A stretch of DNA of 20,556 nucleotides from a virus. The translations under genes were made by a program, and so were the position numbers. Within the stretch, counting starts at the first letter, position 1, and every line of letters begins with the position of its first letter. Below the pieces are notes generated by a model that saw nothing but the letters and a program-made list of their open reading frames with translations, had not been told where the DNA came from and did not search any database. Shown here in pieces: positions 11,096 to 17,759 of this stretch. The stretch is from IMG/VR virus record IMGVR_UViG_3300020455_000109, positions 1 to 20,556 of that record; one strand, 5' to 3'.

Positions 11096-12835
11096 ATGAA
11101 ATATTGTATTGATATAGAAACAAATGGATTACTTAAAGAGTTAAATACGATTCATTGTATTGTAGCAAAAAATATTGAAACTGGTGAAATAACAAAAAGC
11201 TACGGTGAAGATATAAAAGATTTTTGTAAAAAATTAGAAAAAGCAGAACTATTAATAGGTCATAATATTTATGCTTTTGATATTCCTGCTTTAGAAAAAG
11301 TTTTACAATTTAATTATACAAATAAAGTGTTTGATACTTTAGTAGCAACGCGATTAATTTGGGCTGATATAAAAGACAGAGACTTTGCAAGAGCTCGTAA
11401 TGGTTTTCCAACTACACTTATAGGCAGACATAGTTTAAAAGCTTGGGGATTTAGGTTAGGTATTTTAAAAGAAGAAATAGAAACTGATTGGCAAGAATTT
11501 TCAATGGAAATGCTTGCTTACTGTGAGCAAGATGTAAAAGTAACTCATGCTTTATACAAAAAAATACTTGAACAAAATTATTCAGAAAGATCGTTAGAAT
11601 TAGAACATGATATACAACGCGCTTGTATAAAAATGATGAATAATGGAATTGGATTTGATATTAATGCCGCAGGAAAACTTCACGCAAAATTAACAGGCTT
11701 AAAGAACGATTTACTTGTTTCGTTGCAAAAAACATTTCCACCTTGGGTTGTTGAAACTCCATTTACTCCTAAAGTAAATAATAAAAATAGAGGTTACATT
11801 AAAGGAGTACCTACTGTTAAAAGAAAAACAATTGAATTTAATCCTGCTAGTAGAGATCATATTTGTAATAGATTAAAAGCTACACATAATTGGAAACCAA
11901 AAGCATTTACGCCAGATGGTAAACCTAAAATGGACGAAGAAATTTTAAGCACTCTTAAATTTCCTGAAGCTAAATTATTATCTGAGTATTTTCTTATTGA
12001 TAAAAGATTAGGCATGTTGGCAGAAGGCAAACAAGCTTGGTTAAAGCACGAAGTAAATGGTCGTGTGCATGGAAATATAAATGCAAATGGAGCTGTTACT
12101 GGTAGAGCAACTCATTCAAATCCAAACATAGCTCAAGTGCCTGCACCTTACGCTCCGTATGGACCAGAGTGTCGTTCTTTATTTGTTGCGCCAAATAACA
12201 AAGTATTAATTGGCTGTGATGCTGCGTCATTAGAATTAAGAATGCTTGCGCATTACATGGCAAAGTATGATGGAGGTAAGTATGCCGATATTGTTGTTAA
12301 TGGAGATATACACACTCATAACCAAGAAATGACTGGTATTGAAACTAGAACATTAACTAAAACTTGGACGTACACTTATTTGTATGGAGGAGGAAACGCA
12401 AAGCTCGGAGCTTTATTAGGAAAATCTGCTGCAGAAGGTAAACGAATTAGAGAAAAGTTTTTAGAGAATGTTCCTGCAATGGCTAGTTTGCAAGATGATG
12501 TTCAAAGCAGAGCAGAACGAGGTTATTTGTTTGGATTAGATAAAAGGAAAGTTATGGTCCGTTCAACATTTAGTGCTCTTAATGCCTTACTACAATCTGC
12601 TGGAGCAATATTGTGTAAACAATGGATTATAGAACTTGAAGATATATTTCGTGATGAAACTAAACTTGTTGGCTGGATTCACGACGAAATCATAATAGAA
12701 ACTACTAAGGAAAAAGTTGATGAAGTCTCATCAAGAGCAGTTGACGCTATTCGAACAGCTGGAAAAAACTTGCGACTCAAAGTTGAAACAACAGGAGATG
12801 CAAGAGTTGGATCGAATTGGTCAGAAATACATTGA
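11096..12835 (+). CDS. DNA polymerase A, T7 gp5-like, with shortened thumb insertion
   Basis: 579 residues against 704 in T7 gp5; ATG 11096 with TTAGGAGG (11085-11092). The 3'-5' exonuclease has D6 and E8 in CIDIETNGL and a later YCEQDVKVTHALY motif. The polymerase has motif A GCDAASLELRMLAHYM (D375), motif B RTLTKTWTYTYLYGGG (R418, K422, Y426, same spacing as T7 R518, K522, Y526) and motif C WIHDEI (H529, D530, E531). The segment between the exonuclease and FNPASRDHI is much shorter than the T7 thioredoxin-binding loop region, so host thioredoxin may not be the processivity factor. It replicates phage DNA with the primase-helicase and SSB. Identification is secure. Confidence 0.96.
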   Translation: MKYCIDIETNGLLKELNTIHCIVAKNIETGEITKSYGEDIKDFCKKLEKAELLIGHNIYAFDIPALEKVLQFNYTNKVFDTLVATRLIWADIKDRDFARARNGFPTTLIGRHSLKAWGFRLGILKEEIETDWQEFSMEMLAYCEQDVKVTHALYKKILEQNYSERSLELEHDIQRACIKMMNNGIGFDINAAGKLHAKLTGLKNDLLVSLQKTFPPWVVETPFTPKVNNKNRGYIKGVPTVKRKTIEFNPASRDHICNRLKATHNWKPKAFTPDGKPKMDEEILSTLKFPEAKLLSEYFLIDKRLGMLAEGKQAWLKHEVNGRVHGNINANGAVTGRATHSNPNIAQVPAPYAPYGPECRSLFVAPNNKVLIGCDAASLELRMLAHYMAKYDGGKYADIVVNGDIHTHNQEMTGIETRTLTKTWTYTYLYGGGNAKLGALLGKSAAEGKRIREKFLENVPAMASLQDDVQSRAERGYLFGLDKRKVMVRSTFSALNALLQSAGAILCKQWIIELEDIFRDETKLVGWIHDEIIIETTKEKVDEVSSRAVDAIRTAGKNLRLKVETTGDARVGSNWSEIH

Positions 12836-13169
12836 TCGCTTTATCGCTCGTCGCATATCTAAATTAAGATATAAATCTAAACAAAAGAAAATAAAATTTA
12901 ATTTAACAACAGAACACTTAAAAGCTATTTATCCAAAAGACAATAAGTGTCCAGCTCTTAAAACTGATTTTAATTTTTTTGGTGACTACAAAACTAAACC
13001 TACAATTGACAGAATTATTCCGGAAAATGGGTATGTTAATGGAAATGTAGTATGGGTAAGTCAACAAGCTAACTTAATAATGAGCTGCGCACACCCATCA
13101 GATGTTATTCGTGTAGGTAAGTATGCAGAAAAGATATTTAAGAAAACCTATCCTTTTAACATAAAGTAA
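12798..13169 (+). CDS. HNH-like endonuclease, small (123 aa)
   Basis: The frame is open from 12717 inside the polymerase gene; ATG 12798 gives the most protein-like N-terminus (MQELDRIGQKYIDRF). It overlaps the polymerase end by 38 nt. A basic N-terminal half (ISKLRYKSKQKKIKFNLT) is followed by CPALKTDFNFFG and TIDRIIPENGYVNGNVVWVS, the beta-beta-alpha pattern of HNH nucleases common in phages, in which D and R of IDRI and the N of GN contribute to the metal and DNA site. It could nick host or competitor phage DNA, or act as a free-standing homing endonuclease, as is common next to DNA polymerase genes. Exact start uncertain. Confidence 0.65.
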   Translation: MQELDRIGQKYIDRFIARRISKLRYKSKQKKIKFNLTTEHLKAIYPKDNKCPALKTDFNFFGDYKTKPTIDRIIPENGYVNGNVVWVSQQANLIMSCAHPSDVIRVGKYAEKIFKKTYPFNIK

Positions 13170-13254
13170 CAAAAAAAGGCTTTCCAGAATGCGCGAGGAT
13201 TCAAACTTTCAGTGCTTCTAATACCATAGTACCCCACAAAAAGAGGAAAAATTA
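13170..13254 (+). other. Short intergenic region without assigned function
   Basis: An 85-nt gap between the HNH gene and the excisionase-like gene. It contains an A-run, a stretch of higher GC around 13184-13198, and AAGAGGAAA (13241-13249) as RBS of the next gene. GAAT (13188-13191) and ATTC (13200-13203) could form a weak hairpin. I see no copy of the 32-nt promoter-like element here. In this compact genome such a gap probably carries a signal, but none is recognised. Confidence 0.4.
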
Positions 13255-13437
13255 ATGTATGTACCAATAAGTCAAGTTTCAAAGTTTATGAAAGATATAG
13301 GAATACCTAGAGGCTTTGAACAAAACACAATTAACAGAAATATAAGAAACAATAAGTTTAACGTTCCGTTTATTAAAATCGGTTTAGTTAAATATTTTAA
13401 AAAAGAGGATTTAATTAAATGGTTAGAGAATCAATAA
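13255..13437 (+). CDS. Excisionase/AlpA-like small HTH protein (60 aa)
   Basis: ATG 13255 with AGAGGAAAA upstream. The C-terminal half, FNVPFIKIGLVKYFKKEDLIKWLENQ by position 35-60, follows the pattern of MerR-type excisionase DNA-binding domains (HTH_17), in which a strand 'PFIKIG...YF' precedes 'KEDLIKWL'. The N-terminal half would hold the recognition helix (ISQVSKFMKDIG). Such proteins bind att arm sites and direct integrase to excision, or act as small transcription regulators. It lies almost 10 kb from int, in the replication block, so it would be expressed in lytic growth. Fold call moderate; excision role is inference. Confidence 0.5.
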   Translation: MYVPISQVSKFMKDIGIPRGFEQNTINRNIRNNKFNVPFIKIGLVKYFKKEDLIKWLENQ

Positions 13438-13604
13438 TAATTGTATTACTAATTATTCTTATTTGTTTTTTAGCTTGGTATTGCCTTGAGCTAGAAAGCA
13501 TTAGAAATCAAAACTACTGCACATCAGAAATACAAATACTTAGAGATCAAGTAAGCGATCTTTGGTACATGAATAACTTAGACGAAATGGATATACAAAA
13601 ATGA
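13419..13604 (+). CDS. Small membrane protein with N-terminal helix (61 aa)
   Basis: ATG 13419 with AAAGAGGAT (13402-13410), overlapping the previous gene by 19 nt. Residues about 5-24 (SIIIVLLIILICFLAWYCLE) form one transmembrane helix or signal anchor; the remaining 35 residues are polar and probably helical, which would place them outside the membrane or in the cytoplasm according to topology. The size and arrangement resemble phage Rz-like spanins or pinholins, but the location upstream of the exonuclease is not typical for lysis genes. No family is recognised. Confidence 0.6.
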   Translation: MVRESIIIVLLIILICFLAWYCLELESIRNQNYCTSEIQILRDQVSDLWYMNNLDEMDIQK

Positions 13605-14341
13605 CAACATTATTAATTGACGGTGATATTACGCTATACCAAATAGCTTCTAAATGCGAAGTAGCTACAGAATGGGAAGAAGGATTATGGACTTTACATT
13701 CTGATTTGAATGAAGGTATTAAGCTATTTAACGAAGAAATAGAAAGACTGCAAGATAACCTCAACGCAAAAGATTATATTGTGTGTTTAACTGGCAGCAA
13801 GAATTTTAGAAAAAAAATATTTCCTGAGTATAAAGCAAATAGAATAGGTAAACGTAAACCTTTAATATTAGGAGCTTTACGAGCATACGTTATAGAACAG
13901 CATCGTACTCAATGTGAAGATAATTTAGAAGCTGATGACTTACTTGGATTACTAAGTCAAAAAATTAAAAATAGTATTATTGTTTCTTCTGATAAAGATA
14001 TGAAATCTATTCCTTGTACTTTGTCAATAGACGGTGAAGAAACTATAAAAATATCTAAAGAACAAGCTCAATGGAATTTTTATAACCAATGTTTAACTGG
14101 AGACGCTACTGATAATTATTCAGGTTGCCCAAACATTGGACCAGCTAAAGCAACTAAACTTTTAGAAAAGGCAAGCAGCTATTGGCCCACAATAGTAGAA
14201 GCGTACAAAAAAGAAAATTTAGATGAAGGCCACGCATTAGTACAAGCTCAAATGGCTTACATATTAAGAAGGCCAAAAGACTACAATTTTAAAACAAAGA
14301 AAGTAAAATCATGGGCACCAACAAAAAGAGTAACGCTATAG
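13601..14341 (+). CDS. 5'-3' exonuclease, T7 gp6-like (FEN family)
   Basis: 246 residues (T7 gp6 has 300). Starts at ATG 13601, overlapping the previous stop (ATGA). The FEN/5'-nuclease signature is clear: LLIDGDI with D7 and D9, CEDNLEADDLLG in the helical arch region, SSDKDMKSI, and the TGDATDNYSGCPNIGPAKA segment that combines metal-binding aspartates with the helix-hairpin-helix for DNA binding. It removes RNA primers and degrades host DNA in T7, working with endonuclease I and the polymerase. The 3' end overlaps the DUF3310 gene by 31 nt. Confidence 0.92.
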   Translation: MTTLLIDGDITLYQIASKCEVATEWEEGLWTLHSDLNEGIKLFNEEIERLQDNLNAKDYIVCLTGSKNFRKKIFPEYKANRIGKRKPLILGALRAYVIEQHRTQCEDNLEADDLLGLLSQKIKNSIIVSSDKDMKSIPCTLSIDGEETIKISKEQAQWNFYNQCLTGDATDNYSGCPNIGPAKATKLLEKASSYWPTIVEAYKKENLDEGHALVQAQMAYILRRPKDYNFKTKKVKSWAPTKRVTL

Positions 14342-14532
14342 ATCCACACCATTATAAACGCTTTGAAATAGAGCCATACGAATTTATTTCAAAGAACAAA
14401 TTATCTTATGGTCAAGGAAACGTAATTAAGTACACGTGCCGGTATAAGCACAAAAACGGTATAGAAGACCTAGAAAAAGCAAAAGTTTACATAAATTTTT
14501 TAATTAAGGAGCTAAAAGATGCTAAAAAATAA
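14311..14532 (+). CDS. DUF3310 protein, short relative of T7 gp1.7 nucleotide kinase (73 aa)
   Basis: ATG 14311 lies inside the exonuclease gene. The 73-residue product is essentially a single DUF3310 domain: HYKRFEIEPYEFISKNKLSY, GNVIKYTCRYKHKNG and IEDLEKAKVYINFLIKEL by position about 14-68. This domain occurs in T7 gp1.7, an unusual nucleotide kinase for dGMP and dTMP, and as free-standing proteins in many phages. T7 gp1.7 is 196 residues, so kinase activity here is uncertain. The gene ends in an overlap with the next ORF. Confidence 0.8.
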   Translation: MGTNKKSNAIDPHHYKRFEIEPYEFISKNKLSYGQGNVIKYTCRYKHKNGIEDLEKAKVYINFLIKELKDAKK

Positions 14533-14761
14533 GGGTAACAGATACCTCTATAGGAATAACAACACTTTATCAGAAGATCCTGTTCTTCCTACTACGGTAG
14601 AAGAAGTAGTGAAATTAATTGATAAAACATTTCCATCATTTAATGCAACAATAGATATGAGCTCTGATGAGATACGTTTCAAAAGTGGTCAAAGAAGTGT
14701 TGCTGAGTGGCTTAACAATTTATTAAAGGAAAGTAAAAACAATGTGTATGTTCGGAAGTAG
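14519..14761 (+). CDS. Small hypothetical protein before the virion genes (80 aa)
   Basis: ATG 14519 overlaps the previous gene by 14 nt, with AAGGAGC (14507-14513) as RBS. The product has a basic N-terminus and a middle section PTTVEEVVKLIDKTFPSF that looks helical; the rest (IRFKSGQRSVAEWLNNLLKE) is also helical. No family is recognised. It overlaps the following structural-type gene by 20 nt, so it marks the border between replication and virion modules. Confidence 0.6.
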   Translation: MLKNKGNRYLYRNNNTLSEDPVLPTTVEEVVKLIDKTFPSFNATIDMSSDEIRFKSGQRSVAEWLNNLLKESKNNVYVRK

Positions 14762-15005
14762 CAGTTCACCGCCTCAGAGAGTAACACCTCAAGGTCCTAG
14801 AGACTGGAGACTTACTCACTATAACGGGAATATATACGATCCAAAACCAGACGGTGAAGTGGCTAAAGATGTATTAGATACAGTCATTTTAAAAAAACCA
14901 AAACCTGAATCAACAGAACAGCAATTAGGTTTAGACTCTGGTGTAAATACTCAAATTTATGATTCGAATAGCCAAACTCAATCAGGATTAACAATACAAA
15001 CATAA
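14742..15005 (+). CDS. Small MC-starting virion-associated protein candidate (87 aa), T7 gp6.7-like position
   Basis: ATG 14742 with AAAGGAAAG upstream (14726-14734). The protein begins MCMFGSSSSPPQRV and ends SQTQSGLTIQT. T7 gp6.7, a minor virion protein encoded at this place, also begins with Met-Cys and is small and low in complexity. The C-terminus shares SGLTI with the next gene (SNSGLTIPN). The shared tail suggests a common assembly or processing signal. The sequence is otherwise polar, without predicted fold. Assignment rests on position and terminal motifs, so treat the T7 correspondence as a suggestion. Confidence 0.55.
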   Translation: MCMFGSSSSPPQRVTPQGPRDWRLTHYNGNIYDPKPDGEVAKDVLDTVILKKPKPESTEQQLGLDSGVNTQIYDSNSQTQSGLTIQT

Positions 15006-15017
15006 GGATAAGGAAAC

Positions 15018-15278
15018 ATGTGTAGAAGACGTAGGCCTTCACCTCCGCCACCTCCGCCGCCACCACCACCTCCAGTTCCAACACCTGTTCAAACTTCAGC
15101 TGAAGAAGCAAGAATAAGAAGAATGGAAGAACAGCAAATTGAAGTGGAAATACAAGGTGATGATGAGCTAAACCAAGAAGCGTTAAAAAAGAAAAAAGCC
15201 AAAAAAGGCAAAGAGCAACTTAACACTTCTATTGGGACCGGCAGTATGTCAAATAGTGGCTTAACAATACCAAATTAA
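15018..15278 (+). CDS. Proline-run virion-associated protein candidate (86 aa), T7 gp7.3-like position
   Basis: ATG 15018 with AAGGATAAGGAA upstream. The product starts MCRRRRPS, then has eleven consecutive prolines, a Glu/Arg-rich helix (EEARIRRMEEQQIEVEIQGD), a lysine-rich section (KKKKAKKGKE) and the tail NSGLTIPN. T7 gp7.3, a tail assembly protein encoded just before the connector, is likewise short, lysine-rich and ends in GGGINI. The poly-proline tract is encoded by mixed CCN codons, so it is selected at protein level and is not a simple DNA repeat. Likely structural; exact role unknown. Confidence 0.55.
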   Translation: MCRRRRPSPPPPPPPPPPPVPTPVQTSAEEARIRRMEEQQIEVEIQGDDELNQEALKKKKAKKGKEQLNTSIGTGSMSNSGLTIPN

Positions 15279-15282
15279 AATT

Positions 15283-16860
15283 ATGAATTTTTTAGATAAA
15301 ACAGCTAAAGAGCGGTACGAATCTATGCGCGAACATAGAGAGCATTTTTTAAAACGTGGACGTGAGTGTTCAGAATTAACTTTACCAAGTGTTTTACCAG
15401 ATGACTCTATGAGTAGTTCAAGTGATTTGTACACACCGTATCAATCTGTTGGTGCAAGAGGCGTTAATAATCTGGCGTCAAAACTATTACTACTTTTATT
15501 ACCTCCAAACCAGCCGTTTTTCAGATTAGTAACTGACGGCAAAACTAACGAACAAATGCAGCAGTCGGCAGAAATGAAGACTGAAATAGAAAAGTCGCTA
15601 GCAAAAATTGAGCGCGAAGTAATGAGTGAAATAGAAGCTAGTGCTATTCGTGTTCCAGTATTTGAAGCTCTTAAACATTTAATTGTAACTGGCAATGTAC
15701 TTATCCACATGCCTAAAAAAGGAAACATGAGAGTTTTTCCTTTAAGCCAATTTACATGTCGAAGAGACCCTGAAGGAAATATTTTAGAATTAATAGTAAA
15801 AGAAAGTGTTTCACCATTATCTTTTGATGAAGAAGACAGAGCTATAATAATGCATGGTGAGCAAGACACGCCTTCAACAGCCGCAGTAGATGTATATACA
15901 AAGATTTGTTTAATAGACAAAGACAAATTTTATGTTTGCCAAGAAGCAAATGATTACAAGATTCCAAAATCGGAAGGTTATTATAAATCAGAAGATATGC
16001 CGTGGACCGTCCTTCGTATGATTAGAATGGATAACGAAGACTATGGAAGAAGCTACGTTGAAGAATATTTAGGTGATTTAAAATCACTTGAAGGCTTATC
16101 TCAATCACTTGTAGAATCAGCAGCAGCTTCGTCGAAAGTTGTATTTATGGTTCGTCCAAATTCAACTACTAAAAAACGAGATTTAGCTATAGCACAAAAT
16201 GGCGATATAATAACTGGGCAACAAGATGACGTTGCTGTGTTACAAACAGATAAACAATACGATTTAAGAGTAGTTGCTGACGCAATACAAAGATTTGAAG
16301 AAAGAATGAGTTTTGCATTTTTACTTAATGCTGCTGTTCAAAGAGATGCTGAAAGAGTAACTGCTCAAGAAATAAGGTATATGGCTAACGAATTAGAAAC
16401 TGCTTTAGGTGGTGTGTATTCGTTATTATCTCAAGAATTTCAATTACCACTTGTACGAATACTATTAAAACGTATGAGTGCAAAAGGATCAATTCCAAAA
16501 CTACCAAAAGGACTAGTGCGTCCTACTATCATAACTGGAGTAGAAGCGCTTGGCAGAGGAAATGATTTACAAAAGTTAAGAGAATTTACAATGGAAATAC
16601 AAAACATTGCTCAAATTAACCCAGAAGTAGTACAGATGCTAAATCTAACTGATTTAATATCTCGTATTGCAACTGGTCACGGTATTGATACTGAGGGTTT
16701 AATTAAGTCTCAAGATCAATTGCAAGCTGAAGCTCAACAACAAGCTGAAGCGCAACAACAAAGTCAGATGATGGACGCTGCAGTTAATCCACAAACGATG
16801 AATACTGCTGCAAAAGCTATCGCTGACAACATTCAACAAGAAGGAGTAGAAGTTGGTTGA
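15283..16860 (+). CDS. Portal (head-tail connector) protein, T7 gp8-like
   Basis: 525 residues, close to T7 gp8 (536). The N-terminal RYESMREHREHFLKRGRECSELTLPSVLP and the segment GARGVNNLASKLLLLLLPPNQPFFRL (about 47-72, in two parts) are typical of podovirus connectors. PWTVLRMIRMDNEDYGRSYVEEYLGDL and the FAFLLNAAVQRDAERVTAQEIR region match the conserved core and crown. A dodecamer of this protein forms the DNA-packaging vertex. The C-terminus is glutamine/alanine-rich and includes an imperfect six-codon tandem duplication (16723-16758). Start at ATG 15283 with a weak RBS, 4 nt after the preceding stop, so coupling is likely. Confidence 0.95.
   Translation: MNFLDKTAKERYESMREHREHFLKRGRECSELTLPSVLPDDSMSSSSDLYTPYQSVGARGVNNLASKLLLLLLPPNQPFFRLVTDGKTNEQMQQSAEMKTEIEKSLAKIEREVMSEIEASAIRVPVFEALKHLIVTGNVLIHMPKKGNMRVFPLSQFTCRRDPEGNILELIVKESVSPLSFDEEDRAIIMHGEQDTPSTAAVDVYTKICLIDKDKFYVCQEANDYKIPKSEGYYKSEDMPWTVLRMIRMDNEDYGRSYVEEYLGDLKSLEGLSQSLVESAAASSKVVFMVRPNSTTKKRDLAIAQNGDIITGQQDDVAVLQTDKQYDLRVVADAIQRFEERMSFAFLLNAAVQRDAERVTAQEIRYMANELETALGGVYSLLSQEFQLPLVRILLKRMSAKGSIPKLPKGLVRPTIITGVEALGRGNDLQKLREFTMEIQNIAQINPEVVQMLNLTDLISRIATGHGIDTEGLIKSQDQLQAEAQQQAEAQQQSQMMDAAVNPQTMNTAAKAIADNIQQEGVEVG
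16723..16758 (+). repeat. 18-bp tandem duplication inside the portal gene
   Basis: Two head-to-tail copies of an 18-nt unit (CAAGCTGAAGCTCAACAA, then the same with one T-to-G change) encode QAEAQQ twice near the connector C-terminus. The repeat keeps frame. It looks like a recent slippage duplication in a region that tolerates length changes. Confidence 0.8.
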
Positions 16861-17614
16861 ACAAGTAGAAATAAAAACAGAGGAGACTTCTTCAGTACAG
16901 CCTGAAGAGACTACTCAACAAACTCCAGAAGCTAAACCTGAAAGACCAAATTGGTTGCCAGAAAAATTTGCATCAGCAGAAGATATGGCAAAAGCTTACG
17001 GCGAACTTGAAAAGAAACAAAGTCAAGCCGAAGTACCAGAGGTAGAGGAAAAACAAGAAACTCCAAAGCCCCAAGAAAATGATTTGGAAATTGAAAAAGC
17101 AGCAGAAGATGCTGTGGCTTCAGCTGGTTTAAATATGGAAACACTCCAAGCAGAATACGATTCTACTGGAGAACTAAAAGACACATCTTATGATGCTCTT
17201 GCAAAAGCAGGAGTAAGTAAAGAGTATGTCGACGCTTTCATTGCTGGTCAACAAGCGATTGCGGACCAAATTTCTAATAGTGTAAAAGCCACTGTTGGAG
17301 GTAATGAAAGTTATACAGAAATTGTTAATTGGGCCAAAAGCAACTTAAGTGCACAAGAACAGAATGCGTATAACAACGCAGTAAATTCAAATGACTTAAG
17401 TACGGTACAATTAGCAGTTGCAGGTTTGCAATCTCGTTATCAAGCGGCTAATGGCACTGATCCAAAATTAGTGTCAGGACAAGCTTCTAATAATGCAGGT
17501 AATGGGTATCAATCATGGGCTCAAGTAACAGAAGCCATGAATGATCCACGTTATGCAAAAGATGCGGCTTATCGTACTGAAGTACAGAAACGAATAGGCG
17601 CAAGTAAACTGTAA
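16853..17614 (+). CDS. Capsid assembly scaffolding protein, T7 gp9-like
   Basis: 253 residues. No ATG fits: the start is TTG 16853, supported by AAGGAG (16840-16845) 7 nt upstream and by an 8-nt overlap with the portal stop. The product is very acidic at the N-terminus (EQVEIKTEETSSVQPEETTQ), contains the PNWLPEKFASAEDMAKAYGELEKK segment (about 28-50) found in podovirus scaffolds, a helical middle, and a basic C-terminal helix (YAKDAAYRTEVQKRIGAS) like the capsid-contacting end of other scaffolds. It directs procapsid assembly between connector and major capsid protein and is absent from mature heads. Confidence 0.9.
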   Translation: MVEQVEIKTEETSSVQPEETTQQTPEAKPERPNWLPEKFASAEDMAKAYGELEKKQSQAEVPEVEEKQETPKPQENDLEIEKAAEDAVASAGLNMETLQAEYDSTGELKDTSYDALAKAGVSKEYVDAFIAGQQAIADQISNSVKATVGGNESYTEIVNWAKSNLSAQEQNAYNNAVNSNDLSTVQLAVAGLQSRYQAANGTDPKLVSGQASNNAGNGYQSWAQVTEAMNDPRYAKDAAYRTEVQKRIGASKL

Positions 17615-17644
17615 GTGTTGTGCTACTTTTTTAAGTGGCAACAC
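17615..17644 (+). other. Hairpin directly after the scaffold stop codon
   Basis: GTGTTG (17615-17620) pairs with CAACAC (17639-17644) and CTACTT (17623-17628) with AAGTGG (17633-17638), with a 2-nt bulge and a TTTT loop, 12 pairs in total. It begins at the base after the scaffold stop. No U-run follows directly, so it is more likely an RNA-processing or stability element than a terminator. T7 has RNase III sites between several genes. Confidence 0.5.
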
Positions 17645-17645
17645 C

Positions 17646-17730
17646 GCTGTTTTAGATTAAGTGTAATACGCTTGACACTCTAAGGAGTACAATCTTGAAT
17701 AAAAACTGAAATTCTAAAAACGGCTTTTTT
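17646..17730 (+). other. Long-range inverted repeat with T-run in the capsid gene leader
   Basis: GCTGTTTTAGA (17646-17656) can pair with TCTAAAAACGGC (17713-17724) with one wobble and one bulged A, closing a 56-nt loop that contains the promoter-like sequence. TTTTTT (17725-17730) follows the 3' arm. It could act as a weak terminator for read-through RNA or as a leader structure for the capsid mRNA. The large loop makes it uncertain. Confidence 0.3.
17664..17689 (+). promoter_or_regulatory. Candidate late phage promoter ahead of the capsid gene
   Basis: TAATACG (17664-17670) is identical to the start of the T7 class III promoter, and TTGACACTCTAAGGAG (17672-17687) resembles the SP6/T7 core (TGACACTATAG / CACTATAGGGAG). 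The spacing between the two parts is 2 nt longer than in T7. It lies at the position of phi10, upstream of the major capsid gene. It does not resemble the 32-nt elements at 1080 and 6436, which weakens the case for either set as promoters of the same polymerase. Confidence 0.35.
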
Positions 17731-17759
17731 AAACAACAATCAAACAAAAGGATAATACT

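Noticed and set aside
15036-15074. CCN-rich tract as a DNA microsatellite or CRISPR-like repeat
   Set aside because: It encodes a proline run with mixed third positions in a well-supported gene; no spacer/repeat periodicity is present, and no CRISPR array is seen anywhere in the window.
15441-15926. 161-codon open frame on the minus strand inside the portal gene
   Set aside because: The portal frame is unmistakable on the + strand; the antisense frame has no RBS or recognisable protein and is a codon-bias shadow.
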